Positions 47,930-58,076 of a stretch of 64,000 nt of DNA are shown here, piece by piece. The position numbers were made by a program, and so were the translations under genes. The notes beneath the pieces were generated by a model. That model was not told where the DNA came from and did not search any database. It saw only the letters and a program-made list of their open reading frames with translations. The DNA comes from Paenibacillus sp. CC-CFT747 (GTDB taxonomy: Bacteria > Bacillota > Bacilli > Paenibacillales > NBRC-103111): positions 3,526,001-3,590,000 of the forward strand of contig CP106741.1 in the NCBI GenBank assembly GCA_030323305.1, given 5' to 3'. The stretch's first letter is position 1, and each line of letters starts with the position of its first letter.

Positions 47930-48823
47930 ATGGAAAGGATATCGAGCGTGAGGCAGCGGCGGCAGGACCGGATCCGCGAAATTCAGGAGAGGACAAGCCG
48001 GGGAGGGCGGCCGGAAGCGACAGAAGAGCGCGCCCCGAGTAACCCAAGAGTGCCAAGCGGTTTCCCAACAGGTTATCGGGACAACCCGCCGCTGCCGGTG
48101 TCACCACCGGACAAGCGGTTCGAGGATCCCGAGTATGTATGGAAGCTTAAGGAGCGGCAGCTGCTCGGGCTGCCCCCAACCCTCCCCGAGTGGGAGACGG
48201 ACCGGCCGGGGAGGCCGGTTCGTCCCATCGGATGGAGGCTGACGGTCAGCGCGGTGCTGTTTGCCGCGGTATGGGGCCTCTTCCAGGTGCAAGCCCCGTG
48301 GGCCGCGGATGTCCAGGCGGTGGTCCGACAATCGCTCTCGCGGGAGTGGGATTTTACCCGGGCCGCCGTCTGGTATGAAGAAAGATTCGGCGCGGTGCCG
48401 TCCTTCCTTCCGGCTTTTCATCCGGGGGAGGAGGGAGAGACCAAGGCTGCCTCCAAGAGCCTGCAAGCCTTCCACGTCCCGGCCCGCGGCACCATCGTGT
48501 CTGCCTTTGCCAATTCTCACCCATGGGTGGTGCTGCAGACGGAGCCCGGAACGGTCATTCATGCCATGGATACCGGGCGTATCCTTTCCGCAGGACGGAA
48601 GGAATCCTCCGGCTATACCCTTGTTATTCAGCACGCGAACGGCCTGCAGACCACCTACGGGCTGCTGGATAAAGGAGCCTGGGCCGCCGGAGACTGGGTG
48701 AAGGGCGGCGAAGCGCTCGGCAAAGCCTCGCTCAACAGCCAAACGGGCCGGGGAAGCTTTTATTTTGCCGTTATGAAGGACAAGGAGTACCTAAATCCGG
48801 CGGATGTGGTCCGCTTTGATTAA
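47930..48823 (+). CDS. spoIVFA: SpoIVFA-like membrane protein with degenerate M23 domain
   Basis: The 297-residue protein has a long charged N-terminal cytoplasmic part, a span (TVSAVLFAAVWGLFQVQAPW) and a C-terminal M23/LytM fold (GTIVSAFANSHPW; ESSGYTLVIQHANGLQTTYG; GEALGKASLNSQTGRGSFYF). The zinc ligands of active M23 enzymes are not in place: HAMDTG replaces HxGxD and the HxH motif is absent, so it is probably regulatory. In B. subtilis SpoIVFA holds SpoIVFB inactive until the forespore signal; the gene here overlaps spoIVFB by 20 bases. ATG 47930 has GGGGGC upstream. Intact. Confidence 0.85.
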   Translation: MERISSVRQRRQDRIREIQERTSRGGRPEATEERAPSNPRVPSGFPTGYRDNPPLPVSPPDKRFEDPEYVWKLKERQLLGLPPTLPEWETDRPGRPVRPIGWRLTVSAVLFAAVWGLFQVQAPWAADVQAVVRQSLSREWDFTRAAVWYEERFGAVPSFLPAFHPGEEGETKAASKSLQAFHVPARGTIVSAFANSHPWVVLQTEPGTVIHAMDTGRILSAGRKESSGYTLVIQHANGLQTTYGLLDKGAWAAGDWVKGGEALGKASLNSQTGRGSFYFAVMKDKEYLNPADVVRFD

Positions 48824-49688
48824 CCTGGGAGGAACGGCTTACCGCTTCCACCCTCTGTTTGTTATGCTTATGCTGCTTTCCTTGGCGACCGGTTATTTTG
48901 TTGAGCTGCTAACCCTGTTCGGGCTCGTGTTCATTCACGAGATGGGTCATGTCGCGGCGGCTAAAGCGTTCGGCTGGACGGTTCGGGAAGTGCAATTTCT
49001 TCCGTTCGGGGGAGTGGCCGTCGTGGAGGAATCCGGCAGCATGCCGGCCCGCGAAGAATTGTGGGTAGCCTTAGCGGGGCCTCTGCAGAACCTTTGGATG
49101 ATCGCCCTGGCCCTCTTGATGAAGGCTGCAGGCTGGGATGACGACGGCTGGTGGGATTATTTCCTGAAGGCCAATGCCATGCTCGGGCTTTTCAACCTCC
49201 TGCCGGTTCTTCCGCTGGACGGGGGAAGGTGCTGCTTTCGCTGCTCAGCTACTGGGTCAGCTACCACCGCGCCATGCTCTTCTGCGCCTGGAGCAGCCTG
49301 GCCTTTTCCTGTGTGCTGCTTGGGGAACGCTTCTTACCCTGTCCACAGCCGGTCTTCACCTCAATCTTCTCATGATCGGCGTCTTCCTTCTCTATTCCAA
49401 TTGGTACGGTTACCGGCACCTTCCCTACCAGTTTATCCGCTTTCTCATGAGCCGGGAGAAAACGGCGGCCCGCCAACGCGGGAAGGGTATCCCTGCCCAG
49501 CCCCTCCTTGTCCACGAACATGCTCCGGTCGGTGAGGTGGCCCGCCGGTTGATGAAGGAGCGGCATCACCTCATCTACGTCTGCGGCCCTGAAGGCCGAA
49601 TCCGGGGGTACTGCCGGAGAGAAGGCTGATCGACTCCTATTTCACTGATGCCAAAACGGGCCGTGCGGTTTCCGAGCTGATCATGTAG
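48804..49688 (+). CDS. spoIVFB: SpoIVFB intramembrane metalloprotease, three frame breaks
   Basis: Site-2 protease that processes pro-sigma-K in the mother cell. The HExxH motif is VFIHEMGHVAAAKAF and the second metal motif is NLLPVLPLDGGK, both in membrane segments. A cytoplasmic CBS-like C-terminal part follows (LLVHEHAPVGEVARRLMKER). Breaks are G5 49221-49225 (gives PLDGGKVLLSLLSYW), G4 49322-49325 (VLLGGTLLTLSTAGLHL) and G5 49604-49608 (GRIRGVLPERRLIDSYF). The repaired length is about 295 residues, ending at TAG 49686-49688. Confidence 0.92.
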
Positions 49689-49720
49689 AATAGGAAGCAG
49701 GAAAGACCGGGGGTGGAACG

Positions 49721-50975
49721 GTGAAGCAGGTCATCATTCATCATGCAAACGGAACAAGCAAAGCGGCGCTGCTGGAGGACGGTCGGTTATCGGAGTTTTA
49801 TGTGGAGCAGACGGGCGAGAAGGAACGGGCCGGCAATCTGTACAAAGGACGGGTGGTGAACGTTCTTCCCGGCATGCAGTCGGCCTTTGTGGACATCGGT
49901 CTCGAGAAGAACGCTTTTCTGTACCGGGACGATCTCCTGCCCGCCCACCTGGAGAAGCAGCCCGCGGACAAGCCGTGCATCCAAGAGCTGGTCCGCCCCG
50001 GTCAAGAGCTCATCGTTCAGGTCAAAAAAGAACCAAGCGGCAGCAAGGGGCAAGGGTCACGACCCATTTCACCTTGCCCGGACGTTGGATCGTCTATATG
50101 CCAAACGCCGATTATACGGCGGTTTCCCGCAAGATCGAGTCCAATGAAGAGAAGCTGCGGCTGAAGCAGATCGGTGACGAGCTGCGAAGCGGCGGAGACG
50201 GCATTATCCTCCGTACCATAGCGGCCGGCCAGCCGGCGGAATCGCTCGGCCGGGATTGGGAGAGACTGCACGGCGTCTGGGAGGGCGTCCTGCAGGAGGC
50301 TTCGCTTCAGAAAGCCCCTGTCTCTTGTTTCAGGACTTGGCCCTCGTCCCCCGCCTGGCCCGGGACTTGTTCACCGACGGGATTGACGAGCTGGTTGTGG
50401 ATGACGAGGAGCTCGCGGAACAGATCGGCCGCATGGTGAAGGACACGGCCCCGAAGCTGGCCCGCTGCGTCCGGGTGTACCGCGGGGAAATCCCGGTGTT
50501 CTATTCTTTCCCCGTGGCGGAGGAGCTTGAGAAGGCTTTCCGCCGCAAAATTTGGCTGAACAACGGCGCCTACCTGGTTATGGACCAGACCGAAGCGCTT
50601 ACGGTTATTGATGTCAATACCGGGAGGTATACGGGCGTGGAGAACCTGGAGCAGACCGTGTTCGAAACGAACATGGAGGCCGCGCGTGAGATTGTGCGGC
50701 TTCTCCGGCTCCGGGATATCGGCGGGATCATTGTCGTCGATTTTATCGACATGAAGGACGAGAACCACCGCCAGGCGGTACGCCGGCAGATGGAGGAGTC
50801 CGCACGCGCCGACCGGACCAAGACCCTGATGATCGGCTGGACGAAGCTGGGCCTTTTCGAATTGACCCGCAAGAAGAACCGCCAGGCGCTGGACGGCCAG
50901 TTCTTCGACAGCTGTCCTTACTGCGGGGGCTCGGGGAAGGTGCACTCCAAGGATCACCCTTTGTACGGGCAGTAA
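49721..50975 (+). CDS. rng: ribonuclease G/E family protein, two frame breaks
   Basis: An endoribonuclease of the RNase E/G family. An S1-like domain (LYKGRVVNVLPGMQSAFVDI) is followed by the catalytic domain with the metal-binding aspartates in TVIDVNTGRYTG and IIVVDFIDM. A C-terminal zinc-link-like SCPYCGGSGKV ends it. Breaks are G4 50047-50050 (gives SKGARVTTHFTLPGRWIVY) and C4 50315-50318 (KAPCLLFQDLALVPRLARDL). The repaired length is about 418 residues. B. subtilis lacks this enzyme, whereas many other Firmicutes carry it next to rplU, as here. Confidence 0.9.
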
Positions 50976-51014
50976 CCGGCCGGAAGAAAGCTTCTGCGGC
51001 AGCCCAATTAGCCG

Positions 51015-51043
51015 TTGCTTTGTTCAGGTGGCTATGGTAGAAT
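51015..51043 (+). promoter_or_regulatory. promoter of the rplU operon
   Basis: TTGCTT (51015-51020), 17-base spacer, TAGAAT (51038-51043), just before the L21 leader. Confidence 0.65.
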
Positions 51044-51045
51044 AG

Positions 51046-51149
51046 TTCAGTGTGTTGCCAACCGCACGAGTCGGGTTTAAGTATGGAGCGTTCTCGGATG
51101 CCCTGTCACCTGGACATAGGCGAGTCTTACTATTGAGGGAGGTGCAACA
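51046..51149 (+). ncRNA. ribosomal protein L21 leader RNA
   Basis: The 100-base segment between promoter and rplU contains GTTGCCAACCGCACGAGTCG and CACCTGGACATAGGCGAGTC, which resemble the structured L21 leader known from Bacillales. Such leaders are thought to give autogenous control by L21. The match was judged from memory, not by a covariance search. Confidence 0.65.
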
Positions 51150-51461
51150 ATGTACGCTATTATTGAAACGGGCGGTAAACAGTACAAGGTCCAAGAAGGC
51201 GACGTTCTCTTCATCGAGAAGCTGACGGTCGGCGAGGGCGATGCGGTTACGTTTGACCGTGTTCTGGCTGTTTCCAATGACAACGGTTTGCAAATCGGTG
51301 CTCCGGTTGTTTCCGGTGCTTCCGTATCCGCTAAAGTAGAAAAGCACGGCAAAGGTCGCAAGATCATCGTGTATAAATACAAAGCGAAGAAGAACTACCG
51401 TCGCAAGCAAGGCCACCGTCAGCCATACACCAAAGTTGTGATCGACAAGATCCAAGCGTAA
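51150..51461 (+). CDS. rplU: 50S ribosomal protein L21
   Basis: The 103-residue protein reads [20 protein letters not shown], a standard L21 N-terminus, with [14 protein letters not shown]-type basic C-terminal sequence ([15 protein letters not shown]). ATG 51150 follows GGGAGGTG. First gene of rplU-prp-rpmA. Confidence 0.97.
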   Translation: MYAIIETGGKQYKVQEGDVLFIEKLTVGEGDAVTFDRVLAVSNDNGLQIGAPVVSGASVSAKVEKHGKGRKIIVYKYKAKKNYRRKQGHRQPYTKVVIDKIQA

Positions 51462-51468
51462 GGAACCC

Positions 51469-51795
51469 ATGATTCGAGTTCTTATTGAGAGAGCCGAAAA
51501 AGGGACCGTCCGTGCTTTTCGTGTAGAAGGCCATGCCCGCTATGCGGATCCGGGACAAGACATCGTCTGCGCCGGTGTATCTGCGGTGACGGTCGGCACG
51601 GTGAATGCCGTGGAGAAGCTGACCGGAGTGGAAATGCTAAGCAAGATGAAGAACGGATTCCTGCAGGCGTCGGTGCCCGGCAATCTGAAGGAGGACCAGC
51701 AGGCGCAAGTCCAGCTGCTTCTCGAATCGATGATTGTCATGCTTCATTCCATTGAAGAGTCCTACGGGAAATATATAGCTTTGGAAGACCACTAA
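51469..51795 (+). CDS. prp: ribosomal-processing cysteine protease Prp (YsxB)
   Basis: The 108-residue protease trims the N-terminal extension of L27. The catalytic His is in [11 protein letters not shown] and the catalytic Cys in [11 protein letters not shown], at the usual spacing. It lies between rplU and rpmA as in Bacillus and Staphylococcus, and the L27 encoded next carries the matching cleavage sequence. Confidence 0.94.
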   Translation: MIRVLIERAEKGTVRAFRVEGHARYADPGQDIVCAGVSAVTVGTVNAVEKLTGVEMLSKMKNGFLQASVPGNLKEDQQAQVQLLLESMIVMLHSIEESYGKYIALEDH

Positions 51796-51816
51796 GTAAA
51801 GAAGGAGGTAACCGAG

Positions 51817-52127
51817 ATGTTGAAATTAAACCTTCAGCTTTTTGCATCCAAAAAGGGGTAGGTTCCACCAAGAACGGACGCGACAGCATCGCGAAGCGCC
51901 TTGGCGTTAAGCGTGCCGACGGCCAGACGGTAACGGCAGGAAGCATCCTCGTTCGTCAACGCGGAACGAAGATCCACCCAGGCAACAACGTGGGCATCGG
52001 TTCCGATGACACCCTGTTCGCCAAAGTCGAAGGCGTTGTGAAGTTCGAGCGCTGGGGACGTGACCGCAAGAAAGTGAGCGTGTATCCGGTTCAAGAAGCT
52101 CCGGTTGCAGCCGCTGTAGAAGTGTAA
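51817..52127 (+). CDS. rpmA: 50S ribosomal protein L27 with Prp-cleaved extension, frameshifted
   Basis: ATG 51817 follows AAGGAGGT. The N-terminus [14 protein letters not shown] contains the FAS/KKG cleavage site used by Prp. A false TAG appears after 14 codons. Restoring one G in GGGG 51855-51858 gives [20 protein letters not shown] and a 103-residue L27 ending at TAA 52125-52127. Essential in many Gram-positives, so the break is very likely an error. Confidence 0.95.
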
Positions 52128-52146
52128 GATAAGGAAGATCCGATCG

Positions 52147-52174
52147 AACCCTGGCGGCGACGCCGGGGTTTTTT
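52147..52174 (+). terminator. terminator after rpmA
   Basis: Stem AACCCTGGCG / CGCCGGGGTT with a GCGA loop and a T run. Confidence 0.9.
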
Positions 52175-52269
52175 CTTGTGGGGAGAGAAATCTCGGTTCC
52201 ACTTTTTGGGGGACCTGTGGTATACTGAGGGGACGGGATTGACGGAGTTGCCGGAACGGGAGAGATACC

Positions 52270-52997
52270 ATGAAACGTTGGAGCAGCCTGCAAAGGCCTG
52301 CTGTTGCCTTAATTGTTGCGTCATTGGCTGGTCTGGCCGCGGTTCCGATGGACTGGCCGTACCGGGTCATCCTGGCCCTGTTGGGCCTGCTGGGCCTTCT
52401 CGGCTGGAGAAGGAGCGTTCAGGAGCAGGGGAAACACCGAGAAGCGGCCGAGAACAACCGTCTGATCAAGGCCATGAACGAATACCGGCATGACTGGATG
52501 AACGACTTCCAGGTGCTGTTCGGGTACATCAGGTTGAAAAAATATGATAAGCTGCTCGATTACATGGACAAAATAAACGCAGACGCCTACCGGGAAAGCT
52601 ATGTCTCGAAGCTCGGCCTTCCTTCGCTTATCGTCTACTTCTACTCGTACCGGACGGATAAGAAAGCCATGGAGCTCGAGATCGAGATTGAAAGGGAAAT
52701 CGTGCTCACCAAGCTGCCACTGGACAGCGAGAAAGCAGGAGAGCTTATTCGCCGAACCGTCGAACTTTTCCGCGAGAACGCGGTAGAGGGGAGCCGAATG
52801 TGCTGAGCCTTGCTTTCGATTTGGAAGAAGACGGCCTGCTGCTTGATTTCGTCTATACCGGCGTTATGGATAAGGCAAATCTCCGGCAAGGGCTGGAAGG
52901 GCTTAGAGACTCCTATCCGGATGGGACCCAACTGGAACACAACGAAGAAGACGAGGGAGCGGCGGTGACGATCCGGCTCCCATTTCATAACCAATGA
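52270..52997 (+). CDS. spo0B: Spo0B phosphotransferase-like protein with N-terminal membrane segments, one frame break
   Basis: Spo0B passes phosphate from Spo0F to Spo0A in the sporulation phosphorelay. The phospho-histidine is His74 in EYRHDWMNDFQVLFGYIRL. Unlike the roughly 190-residue B. subtilis protein, this one begins with about 50 residues that form two hydrophobic stretches (PAVALIVASLAGLAAVP and YRVILALLGLLGLLGW). The break is at GGGG 52788-52791. The repair gives AVEGEPNVLSLAFDLEED and about 242 residues. It lies immediately before obgE, as in Bacillus. Confidence 0.85.
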
Positions 52998-53006
52998 GGT
53001 GCATTC

Positions 53007-54306
53007 ATGTTTGTAGATAAAGCGAAAATTTTTGTAAAAGGCGGCGACGGCGGCGACGGAGTCGTGGCGTTCCGTCGGGAGAAGTATGTCCCGGAAGGCG
53101 GTCCGGCCGGTGGTGACGGAGGAAACGGCGGCGATGTCATCTTCGTGGTGGACGAAGGCTTACGCACGCTGATGGATTTCCGCTACCAGAGGCATTTCAA
53201 AGCGGACCGCGGGGTGAAGGGACGCAACAAGAACATGCATGGGGCGAATGCCGACGATATGATCGTGAAGGTACCTCCAGGGACGATCGTCATCGATGAC
53301 GATACCCAGGAGGTGATTGCCGACCTGACCCGGCAGGGCCAGCGGGTTGTGGTGGCGAAGGGAGGCCGAGGGGGCCGGGGTAACACACGCTTCGCCACCC
53401 AGAGCAATACCGCTCCGGAGATTGCCGAGAACGGGGAGGAAGGCCAGGAACGCTGGATCGTGCTGGAGCTTAAGGTAATGGCCGACGTCGGTCTCGTGGG
53501 CTTCCCCAGCGTGGGCAAATCGACCCTGCTGTCGGTTGTTTCCGCCGCTCAGCCCAAGATCGGAGCCTATCACTTCACGACCATTACGCCGAACCTCGGC
53601 GTCGTGGATGTCGGGGACGGGCGCAGCTTCGTCATGGCCGATCTTCCGGGCTTGATCGAAGGGGCCCACGAGGAGTCGGCCTCGGACATGAATTTCTGAG
53701 GCACGTGGAGCGGACGAGGGTGATCCTTCATGTGGTGGACATGTCCGGCTCGGAGGAAGGGATCCCTTCGACGACTACTTGAAAATCAACGAGGAAATCA
53801 AGCTGTACAATGCCAAGCTGGAGGAACGCCCCCAGCTGATCGTGGCGAACAAGATGGATATTCCGGAAGCGGAGGAGAACCTGCAGGAATTCCGCCGGAA
53901 GCTGGCCGAAACGGGAACCGACCGTGCGATCTTTGCCATTTCGGCTGCCGCCAACCAAGGGATTCAGGAGGTGCTCTACAAAGCCGCCGATCTCCTGGAT
54001 GCCATCCCGGATCAGCCGCTGGTCGAAGAAGTGGCCGAGGTGGAGGAGCGCAAGGTGTATCGTCTGGACAAGCGGGAAGAGCAGGACTACACCATCCGCC
54101 GGGACAACGAGGATTTCGTCATCGAAAGTCCGAGCCTCGAGAAGCTCATCAAGCGGACGAACTTTGGCTCGCATGACGCCGTTATGCGGTTCGCGCGGAT
54201 CCTGCGGAACATGGGAATCGACGCGGAGCTGCGCCGCCGCGGGGCGGTGGACGGACAGACGATCCGCATTGCGGACTTTGAGTTTGAATTTGTGGAGCAC
54301 GAATAG
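53007..54306 (+). CDS. obgE: GTPase ObgE/CgtA, two frame breaks
   Basis: Ribosome-associated GTPase also needed for sporulation. It has the glycine-rich Obg fold ([20 protein letters not shown]), the GTPase P-loop [14 protein letters not shown], the G3 motif [12 protein letters not shown], the G4 motif NKMD and a C-terminal OCT domain ([15 protein letters not shown]). Breaks are GG 53672-53673 (gives [19 protein letters not shown]) and GG 53755-53756 ([19 protein letters not shown]). The repaired length is about 433 residues. Essential gene. Confidence 0.95.
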
Positions 54307-54374
54307 CCACCCGGCCATCCGTCTTCCGCTCACTTACCGAGACGGGGCCAGGAGCCTCGCGCTTTTCTAAACGA

Positions 54375-54416
54375 AGAACCTTCCCGCCGCGGCTTGCGGA
54401 CCGGAAGGTTCTTTTT
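54375..54416 (+). terminator. terminator after obgE
   Basis: Stem AGAACCTTCC / GGAAGGTTCT with a long loop is followed by a T run. Confidence 0.85.
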
Positions 54417-54472
54417 GCGTGCGGCCAACGGGGGGAAGAGTGCTTGGCCAAGAGGGTCATGCGTCAGCCCCA

Positions 54473-54988
54473 TCAGATGACATTCGGATCGAGCAAGGGA
54501 GTCCAATGCAGAGTCGGCGTACCTGGAGCCTGGACGTCCGTCCAGCCGGCCGTGGCCACCCACAAGTGGGGAGCGGGGCCGAACGTGAGGTAGTGCTCTA
54601 GAAGCGACCGGTAGACGAAAGGGATATGCCGGTCCTCCTGAAGCACATGCTTCCGGGGAATCCAATGCAGCTCTCCTTCCCCCGTTTCACTCACATTCCG
54701 GCGTACGGTCTCTCCAATATAGAAGAACTGCTGCCGGATCTCGTTGTCCTTCAGCCGGATTAGGATATACTGCATCTTGAAGTTCCGGATTTCGTGAGGG
54801 AGGAGTCCCGTTTCTTCGTGAATTTCCCGTAGACAGGCGGTCTCCGGATCGTTCAGCTCCTGCGGCTCCAGGTGACCGCCTACGGCCGCCCACATGCCCG
54901 GATGCAGGGTGCGCTCGGGGGCTCTTTTCATCATCAGCAGATCGTCCCCGTTAAACAGCATAGCCGCGGCTATCATACGTAATCTCAT
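54473..54988 (-). CDS. Nudix hydrolase
   Basis: Minus strand. I choose the ATG at 54986-54988 (MRLRMIAAAMLFNGDDLLMM) because AAGGAG lies nine bases before it; the longer in-frame form starting at 55033 is less likely. The Nudix box is GGHLEPQELNDPETACLREI followed by HEETGL, which has two extra residues between the first Glu and the REUxEE core. About 171 residues. The substrate is unknown. It is divergent from the ACT-domain gene. Confidence 0.85.
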   Translation of the reverse strand: MRLRMIAAAMLFNGDDLLMMKRAPERTLHPGMWAAVGGHLEPQELNDPETACLREIHEETGLLPHEIRNFKMQYILIRLKDNEIRQQFFYIGETVRRNVSETGEGELHWIPRKHVLQEDRHIPFVYRSLLEHYLTFGPAPHLWVATAGWTDVQAPGTPTLHWTPLLDPNVI

Positions 54989-55020
54989 GTCTTTGGATTC
55001 TCCTTTATGAATTTTGCCTA

Positions 55021-55049
55021 TTGCCGGATCCATGCAAGTTCGTTATAAT
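55021..55049 (+). promoter_or_regulatory. promoter of the ACT-domain gene / hom-thr unit
   Basis: TTGCCG (55021-55026), 17-base spacer, perfect TATAAT (55044-55049). Confidence 0.68.
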
Positions 55050-55096
55050 GTCCACTATACAGAAACAACAGTCTACATGGGGAGGACGTATTCCGG

Positions 55097-55549
55097 GTGC
55101 TGGACCAGAATCAATTGGAGCGATATTACTTGGTGCGGGAAGACATTTTGCCCGAAGCCGTATTGAAGACGATCCAGGCCAAGGAGCTTCTCGCCCATGG
55201 ACGGGTGAAGACCATTCATGAAGCCGTGGATCAGGTAGGGTTAAGCCGCAGCGCCTTCTATAAATACAAGGACGGCATTTACCCGCTCAGCAAGCTGGAC
55301 CGGGAACGCATCGTGACCATATCCATGGACCTCGAGCACCGCTCCGGCATCTTGTCCAAGGTGTTGGCGTTAATCGCCGGCCTGGAGGGCAATGTGCTGA
55401 CCATTCATCAGACCATTCCCCTTCAGGGCATGGCGAACGTGGTGATCTCCGCGGACACCTCCCATATGGGAGACAATTGGAACGTGCTGATGAAGAAGCT
55501 GAACGAGCAGGATGGAGTCAAGCGCGCCGTTCTCGTCGGCCAAGGGTAA
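55097..55549 (+). CDS. pheB: ACT domain protein of the PheB/UPF0735 family
   Basis: The 150-residue protein has an N-terminal helix-turn-helix-like part (TIHEAVDQVGLSRSAFYKYK) and a C-terminal ACT domain (SMDLEHRSGILSKVLALIAG). It starts at GTG 55097. In B. subtilis pheB lies between obg and pheA. It has no catalytic chorismate mutase signature that I can see. It probably senses an amino acid and regulates neighbours; that is inference. Confidence 0.86.
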   Translation: MLDQNQLERYYLVREDILPEAVLKTIQAKELLAHGRVKTIHEAVDQVGLSRSAFYKYKDGIYPLSKLDRERIVTISMDLEHRSGILSKVLALIAGLEGNVLTIHQTIPLQGMANVVISADTSHMGDNWNVLMKKLNEQDGVKRAVLVGQG

Positions 55550-55667
55550 GACGGCAGGGGCACGGTGTCCCGAAGTATGCCGATAAGCGAATAGAAGGAG
55601 ATCGCCGGTCAGCCCGGCGGTCGGCCTTTTATAGATACCGAATGTACAGGAGGGTTCCGTTAAAGAG

Positions 55668-56954
55668 ATGAAACCGATAAAAGTAGGCCTGCTTGGCTTG
55701 GGAACGGTCGGCACCGGAGTGGTGCGGATCGTAGAAGGACATCAGGAGGATCTGCAGCGGCAGGTAGGCTCCCCGATCCGAATCGAGAAGATTCTGGTGC
55801 AGAATCCGTCCAAAGCAAGAAACATAGCGGTGGATGCCGGGAAGCTGACGGACGACCCGTGGGACATCATCCGCGATCCGGAGATCGACGTCATCATAGA
55901 AGTGATGGGCGGCATCGAACCGACCAAAGGTTTCATTCTCGATGCCTTGAGCCGGGGAAAGCATATCGTGACGGCCAACAAGGATCTCATGGCGCTGCAC
56001 GGGACGGAGATTCTGGCGAAGGCTGTGGAGCACGGCTGCGACGTCCTCTACGAGGCGAGCGTGGCCGGTGGCATTCCGATCATCCGTACTTTGGCGGAGG
56101 GCTTTTCTTCCGACAGAATAACCAAAATTATGGGGATCGTCAACGGAACGACCAACTACATCCTCACGAAGATGAGCCAAGAAGGCGCCGCCTATGAGGA
56201 CGTGCTGAAGGAAGCCCAAGAACTGGGCTACGCGGAAGCGGACCCGACCTCCGATGTGGAGGGATTGGATGCCGCCCGCAAAATGACCATTCTGGGCTCC
56301 CTCGGCTTCGGGGTTAACGTCGAGCTGAGCGACGTCTCGGTTAAGGGCATCACCGGAATTACCAAGGAGGATATCCTGTACGGCAAGAAGCTCGGCTACG
56401 AGGTTAAGCTGCTCGGGATCGCCGAACGCCAGGACGACCATATTTCCATCAGCGTTCAGCCGACCATGGTCAAGACGTCCCACCCGATTTCCTCTGTAAA
56501 CGGAGTATTCAACGCCGTCTATGTATACGGAGAAGCGGTCGGGGAAACGATGTTTTACGGACCGGGCGCCGGGGAGCTTCCGACGGCTACCTCGATCGTG
56601 GCGGACCTGGTGGCGGTGGTGAAGAACTTGAGGCTCGGTGTCAACGGCCGAAAGGTGCTTGCTCCCTACAAGGAGAAGAAGCTGAAGACGGACGAGCAGA
56701 TCTCCGCCAAAAACTTCATTCTGCTTCACGTGGAGGACAAGGCGGGCGTGCTCGCCCAAATCACGCAAGTGTTTGCCGAGCATGAAGTCAGCCTGGAGTC
56801 GGTGCTTCAGCACCCCAATGCAAACAACCCGAAGGCCGAGATCATCATCATTACTCATGATGCCAATCAGGCCAGCATGAAAAAGGTGCTCAAGCATTTT
56901 GAAACCATGGACGTCATTCAAACCATCCAAAGCGTTTACCGCGTAGAAGGCTAA
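55668..56954 (+). CDS. hom: homoserine dehydrogenase with C-terminal ACT domain
   Basis: Reduces aspartate semialdehyde to homoserine. The 428-residue protein has an NAD(P) motif ([16 protein letters not shown]), [31 protein letters not shown], and [20 protein letters not shown] with catalytic acidic residues. A C-terminal ACT domain ([20 protein letters not shown]) probably mediates threonine feedback. ATG 55668 is the family start. Intact; first of hom-thrC-thrB. Confidence 0.96.
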   Translation: MKPIKVGLLGLGTVGTGVVRIVEGHQEDLQRQVGSPIRIEKILVQNPSKARNIAVDAGKLTDDPWDIIRDPEIDVIIEVMGGIEPTKGFILDALSRGKHIVTANKDLMALHGTEILAKAVEHGCDVLYEASVAGGIPIIRTLAEGFSSDRITKIMGIVNGTTNYILTKMSQEGAAYEDVLKEAQELGYAEADPTSDVEGLDAARKMTILGSLGFGVNVELSDVSVKGITGITKEDILYGKKLGYEVKLLGIAERQDDHISISVQPTMVKTSHPISSVNGVFNAVYVYGEAVGETMFYGPGAGELPTATSIVADLVAVVKNLRLGVNGRKVLAPYKEKKLKTDEQISAKNFILLHVEDKAGVLAQITQVFAEHEVSLESVLQHPNANNPKAEIIIITHDANQASMKKVLKHFETMDVIQTIQSVYRVEG

Positions 56955-56982
56955 ATCTATAGACCAGTTAGGAGTTATTACA

Positions 56983-58064
56983 ATGAGATACATGGGATTG
57001 CTGCAAACGTACCGCGATTATCTGCCTGTAACGGACGCCACGCCGCTTTTGACCCTTCAGGAAGGCAATACCCCGCTTGTCCGCGCGGAGAAGCTGTCGG
57101 ATGAGCTGGATCTGGATGTCTATTTCAAATACGAGGGCCTTAATCCGACGGGCTCCTTCAAGGACCGCGGCATGGTTATGGCCGTGGCCAAGGCGATGGA
57201 GGAAGGAAGCCGCACCATCATGTGCGCTTCCACGGGCAACACATCCGCTGCGGCGGCTGCCTATGCGGCTCGCGGAAACTTGAACTGCATCGTGCTCATC
57301 CCTAACAACAACATCGCCCTCGGCAAGCTGGCCCAGGCTATCATTTACGGGGCGAAGGTCATTGCGATCGAGGGAATTTTGACCGGGCGCTGGAGATCGT
57401 CCGCGAAATTACGGCCAAGCATCCGATTACCCTGGTTAACTCCGTTAACCCGTACCGGATCGAAGGCCAGAAGACGGCTGCCTTCGAGGTGGTCGATCAG
57501 CTCGGCAAAGCTCCAGACTTCCTGGCCATCCCGGTAGGGAATGCCGGGAACATCACAGCGTACTGGAAAGGCTTCAAGGAATACCACGCGAAGGGTCGTT
57601 CTTCCTCGCTTCCCAAGATGATTGGCTTTGAGGCGGAAGGAGCCATGGCCATTGTTAAGGGAGAGCCGATCAAAAACCCGGAAACGATCGCAACGGCCAT
57701 CCGGATCGGAAACCCGGCGAGCTGGGACAGCGCAGTGAACGCAGCGAATGAATCGGGCGGCCAAATCAACTATGTGACCGATGAAGAGATTCTGCATGCC
57801 TACCGGACGATCGCTTCGAAGGAAGGCATCTTCGCCGAGCCGGCTTCTGCGGCATCCATTGCGGGCGTTATGAAGCTGAAGAAGGAAGGCTACTTCAAGG
57901 GCGGCGAATCCGTGGTCTGCGTCCTGACCGGGCACGGCCTTAAGGACCCTAACATCGCCATCAAGAGCGTCAGCGCCGAGCCGGTGCTCGTCAAGGATAC
58001 CGAGCAGGACGTGATGGAGGCCATCTCCCGTCTGGAAGCGCAGAACTTCGCGCAGCAGCATTAA
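56983..58064 (+). CDS. thrC: threonine synthase, frameshifted
   Basis: PLP enzyme converting phosphohomoserine to threonine. The PLP lysine is in [18 protein letters not shown], then [18 protein letters not shown] and [15 protein letters not shown]. The break is at GGG 57372-57374; one added G gives [20 protein letters not shown]. The repaired length is about 360 residues. ATG 56983 follows TAGGAG; an in-frame ATG at 56992 is possible. Confidence 0.95.
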
Positions 58065-58076
58065 GGAGCCGGTCTC

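Noticed and set aside
47930-48823. Assignment as an active M23 cell-wall hydrolase
   Set aside because: Metal-binding residues are missing and synteny indicates SpoIVFA.
55603-55630. CGCCGG/CCGGCG hairpin before hom as a terminator
   Set aside because: The T run is seven bases away from the stem and short, so support is too weak to list it.
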